64,000 nt of DNA from Streptomyces sp. NBC_00341. Lineage in GTDB: Bacteria > Actinomycetota > Actinomycetes > Streptomycetales > Streptomycetaceae. The translations under genes and the position numbers were made by a program. Position 1 is the stretch's first letter, and every line of letters starts with the position of its first letter. Below the pieces are notes generated by a model. That model worked only from the letters and a program-made list of their open reading frames with translations, was not told where the DNA came from and did not search any database. Below, one piece after another: positions 48,673-57,483 of the stretch. The stretch lies in the NCBI RefSeq assembly GCF_041435055.1, contig NZ_CP108002.1, positions 310,001 through 374,000 on the forward strand, written 5' to 3'.

Positions 48673-49123
48673 CCCATCAAGAGCGGATTTCTGACACCAG
48701 CCCCGACACAGAATCGCCGTGTGGGGGCTGGGCGAGAGTGACCTTCGGTAAGGCCCGTCGTGTCGCGACAGAGGACCCGGACGATGTCACGGTCCTTGCA
48801 CCAGGTCCGGGCGTCTCGGAGCGAATCAGCCGGCGGGTGGGCTGTTCCTCGGGCTAGTTGGGGGAGAAGAGCAAGGCGGCGATCTTGTTGTCGTGGAAGT
48901 CGTTCTTGTTGGCGATCCCCGATAGTCCGGTGTTCGGGTTATAGCTGTTGGCGTTACCGCCCTTGATCTGCTGTTGCGGCTTGATCAGGCTGTTTCCCGG
49001 GCGGCGGCCCGCGTTGTACTGCTGGTCTCCGGCCGAGGAGGGGAGAATCGCCTCGGGGTTGGAGCCGTTGTCTGCCATGGCGGGTGAGCTAATGATGCCG
49101 GCCAGGACAAGGCCGAGACCTAG

Positions 49124-50036
49124 AGTGTGTCTTCAAAGGTCAGATCCATAACAGGATTGAGGCGATGGTGACGGTGGCCTGGAACGACTCGTGGGTCTTG
49201 TCGTAGCGGGTGGCCAGGCCGCGCCATTGTTTGAGCCGGTTGAAGCAGCGCTCGACGACGTTGCGGAGTCGGTAGACCTCCCTGTTGAAACGCGGTGGTC
49301 GGCCGCCACGTGAGCCTCGGCGTAGGCGGCCGCTGGCCTGGTCGATGCGTTCGGGAATCGTGTGGCGGATGCCGCGCTTTCGCAGGTAGGCGCGGATCTT
49401 ACGGGAGCTGTAGCCCTTGTCCGCGATGACGTGGTCGGGCCGGGTGCGTGGCCGGCCTGGACCGATGCGGGGAACGCAGATGGCGTCCAGGACCTCCTCG
49501 AAGCGAGTGCAGTCGTTGACGTTCCCGCCGGTCAGAACGAAGGCGAGTGGGCGGCCGTGTCCGTCGCAGACCAGGTGGAGCTTGGTGCTCAGTCCGCCTC
49601 GGGATCTGCCGAGGGCGTGATCACCCGCTTCGTCCCCCTCGGTGACCCCTTTTTGCCGCCGGCGGCGTGCTGATGGGCCCGCACGATCGTGGAATCGACC
49701 GACACCAGCCAGTCGATGTCCCCGGCCGCATCTTTCTCCGCCTGCAGAGCCCGCAGCATGCGAGAGAACGTGCCATCCAGCGCCCACCTGCGGAAACGCG
49801 TGTAGAGCGTCTGCCAGGAGCCGTAGCGTTCCGGCACATCCCGCCAGGCCGACCCCGTACGCAACTTCCACACAATCCCGTTCAGCACCACGCGGTCATC
49901 CGACCGCGGCCGCCCCGCCGTCCCCGAACTCGGCAACAACCGCGACAGGACAGCCCACTCAGCATCCGACAGCTCATGACGACGCACCACAACCGACATG
50001 ATCCCTCAACACCTAAAACAGCTTTGAAGACACGGC
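49124..50036. mobile_element. IS5-family insertion sequence, 913 bp, CTAG target duplication
   Basis: Terminal repeats share GTGTCTTCAAAG, and CTAG flanks both ends (49120-49123 and 50037-50040). It interrupts a small secreted-protein gene. The clean empty-site reconstruction shows that the insertion is recent. Confidence 0.88.
49140..49999 (-). CDS. IS5-family transposase, two frames joined by -1 shift
   Basis: Frame 1 (49999 down to 49589) gives the N-terminal domain with LSDAEWAVLSRLLPSSG and the first Asp in LVSVDSTIVRAHQHAAGG. Frame 2 (to 49140) gives GGLSTKLHLVCDGHGRPLAF, the second Asp in VIADKGYSSRKIR and the Glu in RNVVERCFNRLKQWR. They join at the AAAAAGGGG run (49646-49654, minus strand), where A_AAG_GGG is in the zero frame: a canonical -1 slip site. 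The product would be a full DDE transposase. Confidence 0.87.
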
Positions 50037-50242
50037 CTAGGGCCGCTGCTGTGGTCCGAATGCGCATGTACATCTCCAGATGTTTGAACGGAAGGCGACG
50101 ACAGCAATCGGATCGCAGGTCCCGCACTCTCGGCGGCATTCACCCCTCGGGCGGCGCGTCGGGCAGCTGAGGGCCGACAGGACGGCATCCCCATACGCCA
50201 GCGCGGCAACCGCCACGGTCTCCCCCACCAGACGAGAGGCAC

Positions 50243-50540
50243 CGGTCAAGATCAAGTGGCAGAAACCTGCCGGTCGTCAAGATCACCTGACAAACGAGCA
50301 AGATCCTTTGTCAGAGGTCATCATTCCTGACCTCTGACAGGTGATCGTGACCGATTGCCAGGTGACTTTGACCGGCTCCGGTTTCTGTTGGGCGGCCTGA
50401 TGTGCTGCCCGGTCTCCGGCCTGGGCCCAGGCCGGAGACCGGGCAGTGTCTGTCAGGGGCGTGGACGTCACGATCCTCGGATGACTGAGCCGACAGGCCG
50501 TCCCCCTGGAAACCGAAACCGGTCAAGATCCTTTGTCAGA
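50243..50540. repeat. Dense repeat island, possible miniature element
   Basis: GGTCAAGATC occurs at 50244 and 50521; AAGATCCTTTGTCAGAGG recurs at 50300 and 50525; GATCACCTGACA (50281) is inverted as TGACAGGTGATC (50335). An 11-bp inverted repeat with a 7-nt loop spans 50310-50338. The pattern of multiple short end repeats resembles the termini of an IS21-like element with its genes deleted. It encodes no protein. Confidence 0.6.
50405..50446. repeat. 42-bp perfect palindrome
   Basis: CTGCCCGGTCTCCGGCCTGGG is followed directly by its exact reverse complement with no spacer. It lies inside the repeat island, away from any stop codon, so a terminator role is not obvious. Confidence 0.9.
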
Positions 50541-50653
50541 GGGCAATTCCCCGCACGGCGAGGCCGGATCCCGCTGGCTCGGCGAACTTCGGTGCGGGCC
50601 TAGTACTCCAGTACGACTTCGTGATTTGACGTCACGTGGGGCTGCCGTAGTGG

Positions 50654-50956
50654 CTAGCTGACGGTGTTCTGGCCGATCGCCCGGATGACGTCGGCAAGCC
50701 AGACCAGGTGGTAGCCCACGGCCCGGTCCTCGTAGGCGAGCAGGCCCTCAAGGTGTTGCCACGACTCGGATAGCTGCCCGATCGTGATCGTGCTCGGTTC
50801 GTTGGGGACGTCGTAGAGTTCATCGCCCGGAACAGACCAGAAATAGTCGTGTTCGAGTGTCACCGTGTTGCCGGCTGACGCTTCAACGTGTCGAAGCGCC
50901 AACTCGAAGGCGTGCCGGAGCTGATCGAGCGGGATCTGCAGTGGTTCGCTGGTCAT
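50654..50956 (-). CDS. Conserved hypothetical protein, about 100 residues
   Basis: An acidic, cysteine-free protein with TVTLEHDYFWSVPGDELYD and TIGQLSESWQHLEGLLAYE; the end is VGYHLVWLADVIRAIGQ. I recall close relatives in many Streptomyces without a function; size, acidity and genomic setting would suit an orphan immunity-type protein, which is inference only. ATG 50956 has no strong RBS. Confidence 0.68.
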   Translation of the reverse strand: MTSEPLQIPLDQLRHAFELALRHVEASAGNTVTLEHDYFWSVPGDELYDVPNEPSTITIGQLSESWQHLEGLLAYEDRAVGYHLVWLADVIRAIGQNTVS

Positions 50957-51103
50957 GCGCTCATCTTGGCCGGTCAGGAGCCGCGTTGGGTCCACCGGTT
51001 TGGCGTCGGCGGGTACGAGCGGCCGACGGGCGAAGCGAGGAGATCAGCACTGAGGTGGACCCGGCCGGGAACGGGAGCGGCCACCGCGTGATCATCAGAG
51101 GTT

Positions 51104-52111
51104 GTGTGGACTCCTGAAGATGGTGCGATGGCCGCGGGCCACAGCGTAGACCCCGCCCGTTGGCGGGCGATGTTCGACCAGGCCATGGCCCGTATCGCGG
51201 GTCGGTTCCGGCGCGTTGAACCCCGGGCGACGGCACGGGCGTTCGTGCTCGGGCTGCTGTCCGGCGTCGAGCGCAAGAACTGCTGGCAACTGGCCGAACA
51301 AGCCGGACATACCCGCCCCGGCCCGATGCAGCGACTGCTGCGGAGCGCCCGCTGGGACGCCGACGAGGTCCGCGACGAGGTCCGCTCCTACGTCCTGGAC
51401 CACCTCGGCGGCGACGGGGTGCTGATCGTGGACGAGACCGGGTTCCTGAAGAAGGGCGACCGCTCGGCGGGCGTCCAGCGGCAGTACACCGGCACTGCGG
51501 GAAGAATCGAGAATGCACAGGTCGGGGTCTTCCTCGCCTACGCCTCTGCACAGGGACGGGCGCTGATAGACCGTCGGCTCTACCTCCCCGAGCACACCTG
51601 GTGCCAGGACACCGAACGCCGGTCGGGCTCCGGCGTCCCCGAGGACGTCGAGTTCGTGACCAAGCCCCGCCTGGCCTGGCAGATGATCGAAGCGGCGCTG
51701 GACGCTGGGTGCACCGCCTCCTGGGTCACCGGCGACGAGGTCTACGGCCAGGACCCGCAGCTTCGCTCCGCCCTGGAGGCACGCGGGGTCGGCTACGTGC
51801 TGGCGGTCGCCTGCACCACCCGCGTGCGGATCAACCAGGACCGCACGGTGGTCCAGGCAGACACAGCCGCAGCCGCACTGCCCCCGGGCGCCTGGCAGCG
51901 ACAGAGCGCCGGCGCAGGGGCCAAGGGCCCGCGCTACTACGACTGGGCTTGGGTCCAGATCGGCCCCGACCACAACCGGAGCCTGCTGATCCGCCGCAAC
52001 CCCGCGACCAGCGAACTCGCCTTCTACCTGTGCTGGTCACCGGGAGAGGTGGCCCTGTCCGCGCTGGTGCTCGCAGCCGGGATCAGGTGGTGCATCGAAG
52101 AGTGCTTCCAA
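51104..52111 (+). pseudogene. IS701-family transposase, 3' truncated
   Basis: The DDE_5 core is readable: LIVDETGFLKKGDRSAGVQ (Asp), WVTGDEVYGQDPQL (Asp) and RWCIEECFQAAK (Glu) at 52090-52111. Immediately after that lysine the family-typical C-terminal helices are missing and unrelated text follows, so the gene was cut by a later rearrangement. Start is GTG 51104 or ATG 51128. Confidence 0.8.
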
Positions 52112-52575
52112 GCCGCAAAGTACATCGACTTGGACCGGGCGGCGTCGGCCGAGGGATACCGGTGGCGGCCACCGTGGCGGCTCGGTGAGCCGATCCTCGT
52201 GGAGGACCCGGACTGGGAGGGCGCCACACTCAACGGGCGGCGGCGCCCCTGGGCTCCGTGCGGCCGGGTACCTACAAGCACCTGGCCGAGGAGTTCGAAC
52301 GGCGCCGCACCGAGCTCCAGGCGGCCGGCGAGATCACCGACCCACGCGACGCCCAGATCGAACGCCTCAAAGCCGAGGTCTCCGAGTTGAAGAGGAGGGT
52401 CACTGCCCGCGACGAGAAGATCGTCGACCTGACCGGCTTCAAGACGTTGGCCATCAGCAGCCTCGCCGCCCAGCACGACGAGATCGAGCGGCTGCGCCGG
52501 CGGCTGGCTCAGCACGGAAACGTACGAGCGCTCCCAGTTGCTGGGGCAGGTCAGCAGCCGGAGGGGCATGGATGA
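52112..52575 (+). pseudogene. C-terminal coiled-coil fragment joined to the IS701 break
   Basis: From 52258 the frame reads RPGTYKHLAEEFERRRTEL, then a clear coiled coil (QIERLKAEVSELKRRVTA) and AAQHDEIERLRRRLAQHG, ending at 52575. It looks like the end of a DUF6262/TnpC-like helper protein of a tyrosine-recombinase transposon; the N-terminal half is absent. Bases 52112-52257 are junction sequence without a recognisable product. Confidence 0.42.
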
Positions 52576-52606
52576 AGACCCGGGCGGCTGAGCGGCGGAT
52601 GCCGGT

Positions 52607-53480
52607 TCAAGGCGGCCCTGCGCGCAGGGCCGTCGCCTCTACTGCTGTGGAGCGCGGTGCCCTGGCCGTGAGAGCGACGAGGGCTGCGAAGGCGGAAATG
52701 AGTGCCAGCAGTCCGAAAAGACGGGGGTAGCCACCGAGCGGCACGGCCAGGGCAGCGCCGACGAACGGGGCGAGGGCGGGGGCGGCCGGTTGCCGGGGCG
52801 GCCAGGAGTCCGGAGAGGCGGCCGTAGTGGGTGGTGCCCCACCGGTCGGTGATGGCGGTGGCTTGCAGCAGGGTGAGGTTACCGCGGACCATCCCGGCCG
52901 CGACGGACAGGACGACCAGCAGGGCGTACGGACCAGGGACGAGCGCGAGCGCGGCTGTGGTGAGTCCGCCGAGTGCGATCAGCGCGACGGTACGGGCCGT
53001 CACGCCGGTGCGGCGGGCGAGCGTCGCGTAGAGGGTGCGGCCGAGGGTCTGTCCGGCGCCGCCGAGACCGAGGGCCCACGCGGCCATGGTGGTCGTGAAG
53101 CCGCGTTCGAGCAGGAGCGGGACGAGAGCGACGACGACGGCGTACACGGTGAACGCGGAGAGCGTCAGGGCCGCGGCCAGCAACCAGAACTGCCGGCTGT
53201 GCGCCACCTGATCCGCCCTGCCGACGGCGTGGGCGGGTGCCGGAGGCGCCTTCGGCCACGGTGCGTTCAGGGCGAGCCCATGCGCGGGCACGGTCACCAC
53301 GGCCAGCACCAAGGCGAGAACGGCGTATGTCGCCCGCCAGGACAGGTGATCGGCGAGCGCCGCGGTGAGAGGTGCGAAGAGCGTGGAAGCGAGGCCCCCG
53401 GCAAGGGTGACGATGGTGAGGGCACGGACGTGGTCGGGGGCCCACCAGCGGGTGATCGCGACGAAGGCGGGCTGGTATCT
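52607..53480 (-). pseudogene. MFS transporter remnant
   Basis: Membrane segments of a major-facilitator protein are readable (RALTIVTLAGGLASTLFA, FWLLAAALTLSAFTVYAVVV, ALVPGPYALLVVLSVAAG). The N-terminal third is missing at 53480, and a one-base frameshift near 52790 separates the last two helices (APFVGAALAVPLGGYP, LLALISAFAALVALTA). It is opposite in direction to the adjacent lasso cluster, so it is not an intact exporter for it. Confidence 0.7.
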
Positions 53481-53666
53481 CGCCGGTGGGGGAGTTCCGC
53501 AGTCTCATTCGGTGACGTTATGTCAACTGTTCCGAAGTGTGGAGGCGGTGGTTTCCCTCGTTGGGATGGTCCTCCGTGGGGGGTGTGGCGTGGCGCGTTC
53601 GCTTCGTGAGTCACTGTGGGTGTCGGGTGGATCGACTGCCCGCGACGACCGGGAAGGTGACTTTCT

Positions 53667-53810
53667 GTGATCAATGCGTTGGAGTTCGAGGCTGAGGACG
53701 TGTACGAGGCTCCGCTGCTGGCGGAGGTCGGCGACTTCGCCAACCTCACCCAGGGTGGCGGCTCCTTCTACCCTGAAGGTACCGGGGATTACTACTCACA
53801 ATTGGGCTGA
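53667..53810 (+). CDS. Lasso peptide precursor
   Basis: 47 residues from GTG with GAAGG 9 nt upstream. The leader contains the lasso recognition motif YxxPxLx3Gx5T as YEAPLLAEVGDFANLT, with the invariant threonine at -2. The predicted core after Gln29 is GGGSFYPEGTGDYYSQLG (18 residues). Gly1 and Glu8 would form the macrolactam ring (8-membered in residues), leaving a tail of ten that includes Tyr13-Tyr14 as possible plug residues. No cysteines, so a class II lasso. Followed by cyclase, RRE and peptidase genes. I do not recognise this core as a described peptide. Confidence 0.9.
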   Translation: MINALEFEAEDVYEAPLLAEVGDFANLTQGGGSFYPEGTGDYYSQLG

Positions 53811-53842
53811 TCGGCCTGCGGTTGAAGGCTGTTTGATGCGCG

Positions 53843-53881
53843 GGTGCCGGCGCGTGGCCGTCTACGGTGCGGGCCGGCACC
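53843..53881 (+). terminator. Hairpin between precursor and processing genes
   Basis: GGTGCCGGC pairs with GCCGGCACC across a 21-nt loop, 33 nt after the precursor stop. A leaky terminator here would let the precursor mRNA exceed that of the enzymes. Confidence 0.5.
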
Positions 53882-53991
53882 TGCCGCTTCTTGGGGGGTC
53901 CTTTCTCGGGGGCGCCGGGCGTGGTGTTGCTTGACGGGCGGCGGTGTGTCGGGGGGCAGCAGGGGTGTCTACGGGAGGCGGGGTTGAGGGC

Positions 53992-55857
53992 GTGGTGGAC
54001 GGTGTGTCGGCGGGTTGGTTCGTGGTGGTGCCGGACCGGGAGCTGCCGTCTGGTGTGATGGCGCGGCTGCGGGAGCGGGCGAGCGGGGTGCTGTCGTACC
54101 GATCGGGGCGGCCGTGGCTGCTGGGATCCTGGCGGGCGGACGGGATGGTCGCGGTGTCGGCGGGCGGGCGGATGCTGGCCGTGGTGGGGACGTCCTCGAC
54201 CACTGCTGCGGATCTGGCGGCCCGGCTGAAGCGAGCGGGTTCGATCGCCGGCCTGGAGCAGGCGATGGACGGAGTGCACGGCAGTTTCCATGTGGCCGCG
54301 TTCTTGGACGGGCGCGGTTACGTGCGCGGCAGTGCCGCCGGGGCCCACCGCCTGTACCGGGCGGTGGTGGGTGGGGTGACGGTGTGTGCGGACCGGGCGA
54401 CCACGCTGGCCTGGCTCACCGGCGCGGAGCCGGACCCCGTCCAACTCGCGGCGCGCCTGGCCGCCCCGAACCTGCCCTACCCGCTGGCCGGTGCGGCGAT
54501 GTGGAGCGGCGTGGACGCCGTCCCACCGGGCGAGGCGCTGCACTGGGAGCCCGACGGAGCCTGCCGTACCGCCGTCTGGTGGCAGCCACCGCCTGCCGAA
54601 CTCCCCCTCGCCGAGGCCGCAGCACGCCTGCGCGGAGCCCTGCGCGAGGCGGTGGCGCTGAGGGTGCGCCCCGGACAGATGCTGGGAGCCGACTTGTCCG
54701 GCGGCATGGACTCAACCTCCCTGTGCTTCCTGGCCGCCGAGGCCGGAGCATCGCTGATCACCTCCACACTGCACTGGGACACACCCGGCAATCAGGACCA
54801 CCACTACGCCGCCCACGCGGCCGAGCGCCTGCCCCGGGTCGAAGCCCTGGTCTTCCCCTCGGCCGAACTCCCCCCTTTGTTCACCGGCCTCGACGAACGC
54901 CGCGAACCCGGGCAGGAGCCCTCGGCGGCGCTGCGCGACCTGGCCCGCCGCCAGCACACAGCGCGCGAGATGCGCACCCGGGGAGCAGTGCTGCGCCTGT
55001 CGGGCCACGGCGGCGACCACATGGTGGTGCCCCCCGCCGCCTACGTCCACGCCCTTCTGCGCCGCAGCCCGCACACCGCGCTGCGGCACATGGCGGGTCA
55101 CAAGGCCCGCTCACGGTGGCCGCTCGGCGCCACTGCGGGCATGCTGCTCCGTACGCAGTCCTACCCGTCCTGGCTGTCCGCGGCCGGCAGCCGGCTACGG
55201 GAACCGGCGGGGAGCGAGCCCCGGACCTGGGGGGAACGGCCGGCTCTTCCCCCATGGGCGAGCGGGCAGGCCGTCGACCAGGTCGCCGGGCTGCTGTGTC
55301 ACACCGCCGAGCAGGCCCAGCCGCTGGACACCGATGTCGGGCGCCACGCCTGGATTCACCAGATGCGCGAAGCCGGACGGATCGCGGGGCTGCTCCGCGC
55401 GGCCGGAACGTCGATGGACCTGCCGGTGGACAGCCCGTTCTGCGACGATGCGGTGATGAACGCCTGCCTGACCGTCCGGCCCGAGGACGCGGGCAGTCCC
55501 CGCTCCTACAAGCCGCTGCTGGCCGCGGCCATGGACGGCCTGATGCCCCCCTACCTGCTGGAGCGCACCACCAAGGACCATTGCGGCCCTGACTGGTACC
55601 GCGGCCTCAAGACTCACCGCCGTCAGCTCGCCGACTGGGCCGACACCTCCCACCTGGTCGCCGCCGGCCTCGCCGACGAGGACAAGCTGCGGCGTGTTCT
55701 GCTCAACCCCGGTATGCACCGCGGCGGTGCACCCGGGCTGGAGAACACCCTCGGCGTCGAGGTTTGGCTGCGCGACCTGTCAGCACATCCCGTCCCCGCC
55801 CACCTCACCGACCGACACCCCCACGAAGAGGACACCGTTGACACAGTTGCGCTCTGA
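53992..55857 (+). CDS. Lasso cyclase (asparagine-synthetase-like, C protein)
   Basis: About 621 residues. An N-terminal glutaminase-like domain (without the catalytic Cys2) runs to about 200; the ATP-pyrophosphatase motif is SGGMDSTSL at 236, followed by LSGHGGDHMVVPP. It activates the Glu8 side chain of the core as an acyl-adenylate and closes the ring onto Gly1. Start uncertain: GTG 53992 or 53995 fits protein-like sequence (GWFVVVPDRELP); ATG 53944 is a longer option. Its stop codon overlaps the RRE gene start region. Confidence 0.93.
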   Translation: MVDGVSAGWFVVVPDRELPSGVMARLRERASGVLSYRSGRPWLLGSWRADGMVAVSAGGRMLAVVGTSSTTAADLAARLKRAGSIAGLEQAMDGVHGSFHVAAFLDGRGYVRGSAAGAHRLYRAVVGGVTVCADRATTLAWLTGAEPDPVQLAARLAAPNLPYPLAGAAMWSGVDAVPPGEALHWEPDGACRTAVWWQPPPAELPLAEAAARLRGALREAVALRVRPGQMLGADLSGGMDSTSLCFLAAEAGASLITSTLHWDTPGNQDHHYAAHAAERLPRVEALVFPSAELPPLFTGLDERREPGQEPSAALRDLARRQHTAREMRTRGAVLRLSGHGGDHMVVPPAAYVHALLRRSPHTALRHMAGHKARSRWPLGATAGMLLRTQSYPSWLSAAGSRLREPAGSEPRTWGERPALPPWASGQAVDQVAGLLCHTAEQAQPLDTDVGRHAWIHQMREAGRIAGLLRAAGTSMDLPVDSPFCDDAVMNACLTVRPEDAGSPRSYKPLLAAAMDGLMPPYLLERTTKDHCGPDWYRGLKTHRRQLADWADTSHLVAAGLADEDKLRRVLLNPGMHRGGAPGLENTLGVEVWLRDLSAHPVPAHLTDRHPHEEDTVDTVAL

Positions 55858-56098
55858 CGTCGCCTGCTGCCCGACTGAGGACGGCACGGTCCTGCTCGAC
55901 GAACGCGACGGCCGCTACTGGCAGCTCAACGCCACTGGCACCACCGTCCTGCAAGCCCTCCTGGACGGCGCCACCCCCCACCAGGTCGCGGAGCGGCTCG
56001 CCTCCACCCGCCCCGTCACCAGCGAACAGGCCGCCGCCGATATCACCGCCCTCATCGACCATCTCTCCCGCGCCGGGCTGATCGAGGACGCCCGATGA
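55838..56098 (+). CDS. Lasso RiPP recognition element (PqqD-like, B1 protein)
   Basis: 86 residues, a stand-alone RRE that binds the leader peptide and delivers it to the peptidase. Sequence TQLRSDVACC, TVLLDERDGRYWQLNATGTTVL and HLSRAGLIED follow the PqqD fold. TTG start is supported by GAAGAGG 7 nt upstream and by the standard opening; it begins inside the cyclase 3' end (20-nt overlap) and overlaps the next gene by ATGA. Confidence 0.93.
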   Translation: MTQLRSDVACCPTEDGTVLLDERDGRYWQLNATGTTVLQALLDGATPHQVAERLASTRPVTSEQAAADITALIDHLSRAGLIEDAR

Positions 56099-56529
56099 GC
56101 CAGGTTCTCGACACGACCGGAATCCGGCCCCCGCTACACCGCCGGCTCGCCGCCTACCCGGCCGTGGCCGCAGCCCGGCTGCTCGCCCACCTCCCGCCCA
56201 AGCGCCTGCAAGCCGTCCTGCGCGCCGCCCGGCACGGCGCTGAGGCCGCCGACTACCCCACCGCCCTCCAAGCCCGACAGGACGTCACGGCCGTCAGCAC
56301 CCTGTGCTCCGGCCGCTACTGCCTCCAACGCTCCCTGGCCACCGCCCTGTTGTGCCGCCTGAACGGCACCTGGCCCACCTGGTGCACCGGCGTACGCACC
56401 CCGCCCTTCGCCGCCCACGCCTGGGTCGAAGCCGACGGCCGACGCGTCGGCGAACCCGAAGATGCCGCTACCTACCGGACCATGCTCACCGTTCCCCCGC
56501 GCACCCGCACACCCGCGGCACCTCGATAG
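56095..56529 (+). CDS. Lasso leader peptidase (transglutaminase-like, B2 protein)
   Basis: 144 residues of the Transglut_core3 family. Catalytic Cys76 in GRYCLQRSLATALLC, His108 in FAAHAWVEADG and the nearby acidic residue form the cysteine-protease triad that removes the leader after Gln29. ATG overlaps the RRE stop by 4 nt. No ABC exporter (D) gene follows, so the cluster is A-C-B1-B2 only. Confidence 0.93.
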   Translation: MSQVLDTTGIRPPLHRRLAAYPAVAAARLLAHLPPKRLQAVLRAARHGAEAADYPTALQARQDVTAVSTLCSGRYCLQRSLATALLCRLNGTWPTWCTGVRTPPFAAHAWVEADGRRVGEPEDAATYRTMLTVPPRTRTPAAPR

Positions 56530-56559
56530 ACGTCCGCCCCCCCCCGGCCTGGTCATCAG

Positions 56560-56742
56560 CCGGGTACTCAGGGCCGTGAGGGCAGCGGGCGGAGGACGGC
56601 CGCGTGTTCTGCCCACTGCGGGCCGGTTCTGCCTCCTGGGGGACGCGGTGTTCGGCTCCGGAGGCGAAGGCGCGGCATGTGCAGGAGAAGCAAGCATGAT
56701 ACAAGCGAGGGAGAGCACCGTAGCGGTGACGATCTTCTTCAT
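56560..56742 (-). other. Possible small secreted peptide ORF
   Basis: MKKIVTATVLSLACIMLAS with a cleavage site after PAHA makes a convincing Sec signal, followed by a proline/arginine-rich tail (APSPPEPNTASPRRQNRP). The frame stays open into the convergent lasso peptidase gene, so the true 3' end has probably been lost. RBS is weak. Confidence 0.3.
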
Positions 56743-56942
56743 GTCGCCCACCGCTTGTCGAGGACGCAGGCTGACGACCGACGCCGGTCGGCCTGTCCAT
56801 CACCCCGGTCGCCCAACCGCCTCAACTGCCCAACTGCTCTGTACTTCCCGTTCGTTGGCAGGACTTTCGGAGTGAGCGCGGGGGCGGCAACCCATCTGGA
56901 GGGGAGGGGAAGGAAGTTCCCTTTTCGCGCAGAGGAGTTGTT

Positions 56943-57114
56943 ATGCGTCGCGTCGCTCTTGGTCATCGCTGTGGTCTTCGGTGCCCCGGTGGCCATGGCC
57001 GCCAACGCATCGGCAGCCCCCTCGGTCAATATCGTTGAGCGTATCGGTTCAGGGAGCGTGGTGGCCGGTGTCGACGCGAAGCTCGTCTGCGGCGGCTGCC
57101 CCCGTACGGCGTGA
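56943..57114 (+). pseudogene. Small secreted protein with a one-base frameshift
   Basis: GAGGAG is 5 nt before ATG 56943 (MRRVA), but the hydrophobic signal LLVIAVVFGAPVAMA and the mature part APSVNIVERIGSGSVVAG are in another frame, ending VCGGCPRTA at 57114. One base inserted early would join them into about 57 residues. TTG 56938 is an in-frame alternative start without usable RBS spacing. Two cysteines near the end. Confidence 0.42.
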
Positions 57115-57286
57115 CAGGGATGCTCCTCAGGCCCCGGCGCCCATGTCACCGCCGGCAGGACGGGCACCTGGCCGGCAGACGCCGACCAGCACCACGGCCC
57201 GTGGCCGGAGGCCGGCATGCCCGCGGACGAGGGGCCGGACCGTAGATGCCGGGCGGACTAGACACCGGCCGACGAGAGGAAGCCCG

Positions 57287-57343
57287 ATGCCCAACAACAA
57301 CTACAGCGACCCCGACATCAGCGACAACGACGGCGAGGACTGA
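57287..57343 (+). CDS. Very short acidic ORF
   Basis: An 18-residue peptide, MPNNNYSDPDISDNDGED, preceded by GAGAGGAA 5 nt before the ATG. Highly acidic, no signal. It may be a real micropeptide or a precursor fragment; composition is unlike chance GC-rich text. No neighbouring maturation gene other than the lasso set. Confidence 0.25.
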   Translation: MPNNNYSDPDISDNDGED

Positions 57344-57483
57344 CATCCCCGCCGCCGCACACCCCAGCCGCGCACTCCCGCCGGCCGGGGGGCGGCCACC
57401 CGCCCCGCCGGTCGGCAGGATGCCGGCGACCCCGACGGCGAGCGCCGTCGCCGTCGGGTGTTCGCCCCACACCGCCCACGGAC

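Larger units (their letters stand above)
48854..50067 (-). pseudogene. Secreted 98-residue protein gene split by an IS
   Basis: Removing the IS (49124-50036) and one CTAG copy restores a continuous 98-codon frame: MRIRTTAAALGLGLVLAG with a Sec cleavage after SPAMA, then mature sequence with NGSNPEAILPSSAGDQQYN and SGIANKNDFHDNKIAALLF. ATG 50067 has GGAG 6 nt upstream. The insertion lies inside the signal peptide, so export is lost. The mature protein is Asn/Gly-rich and cysteine-free; family not recognised. Confidence 0.72.

Noticed and set aside
50405..50446. Rho-independent terminator
   Set aside because: No loop, no U-tract and no adjacent gene end; the nearest stop codon belongs to a gene ending at 50654 in the other sense.
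52607..53480. Dedicated exporter of the lasso peptide
   Set aside because: The gene is truncated and frameshifted and runs in the opposite direction.
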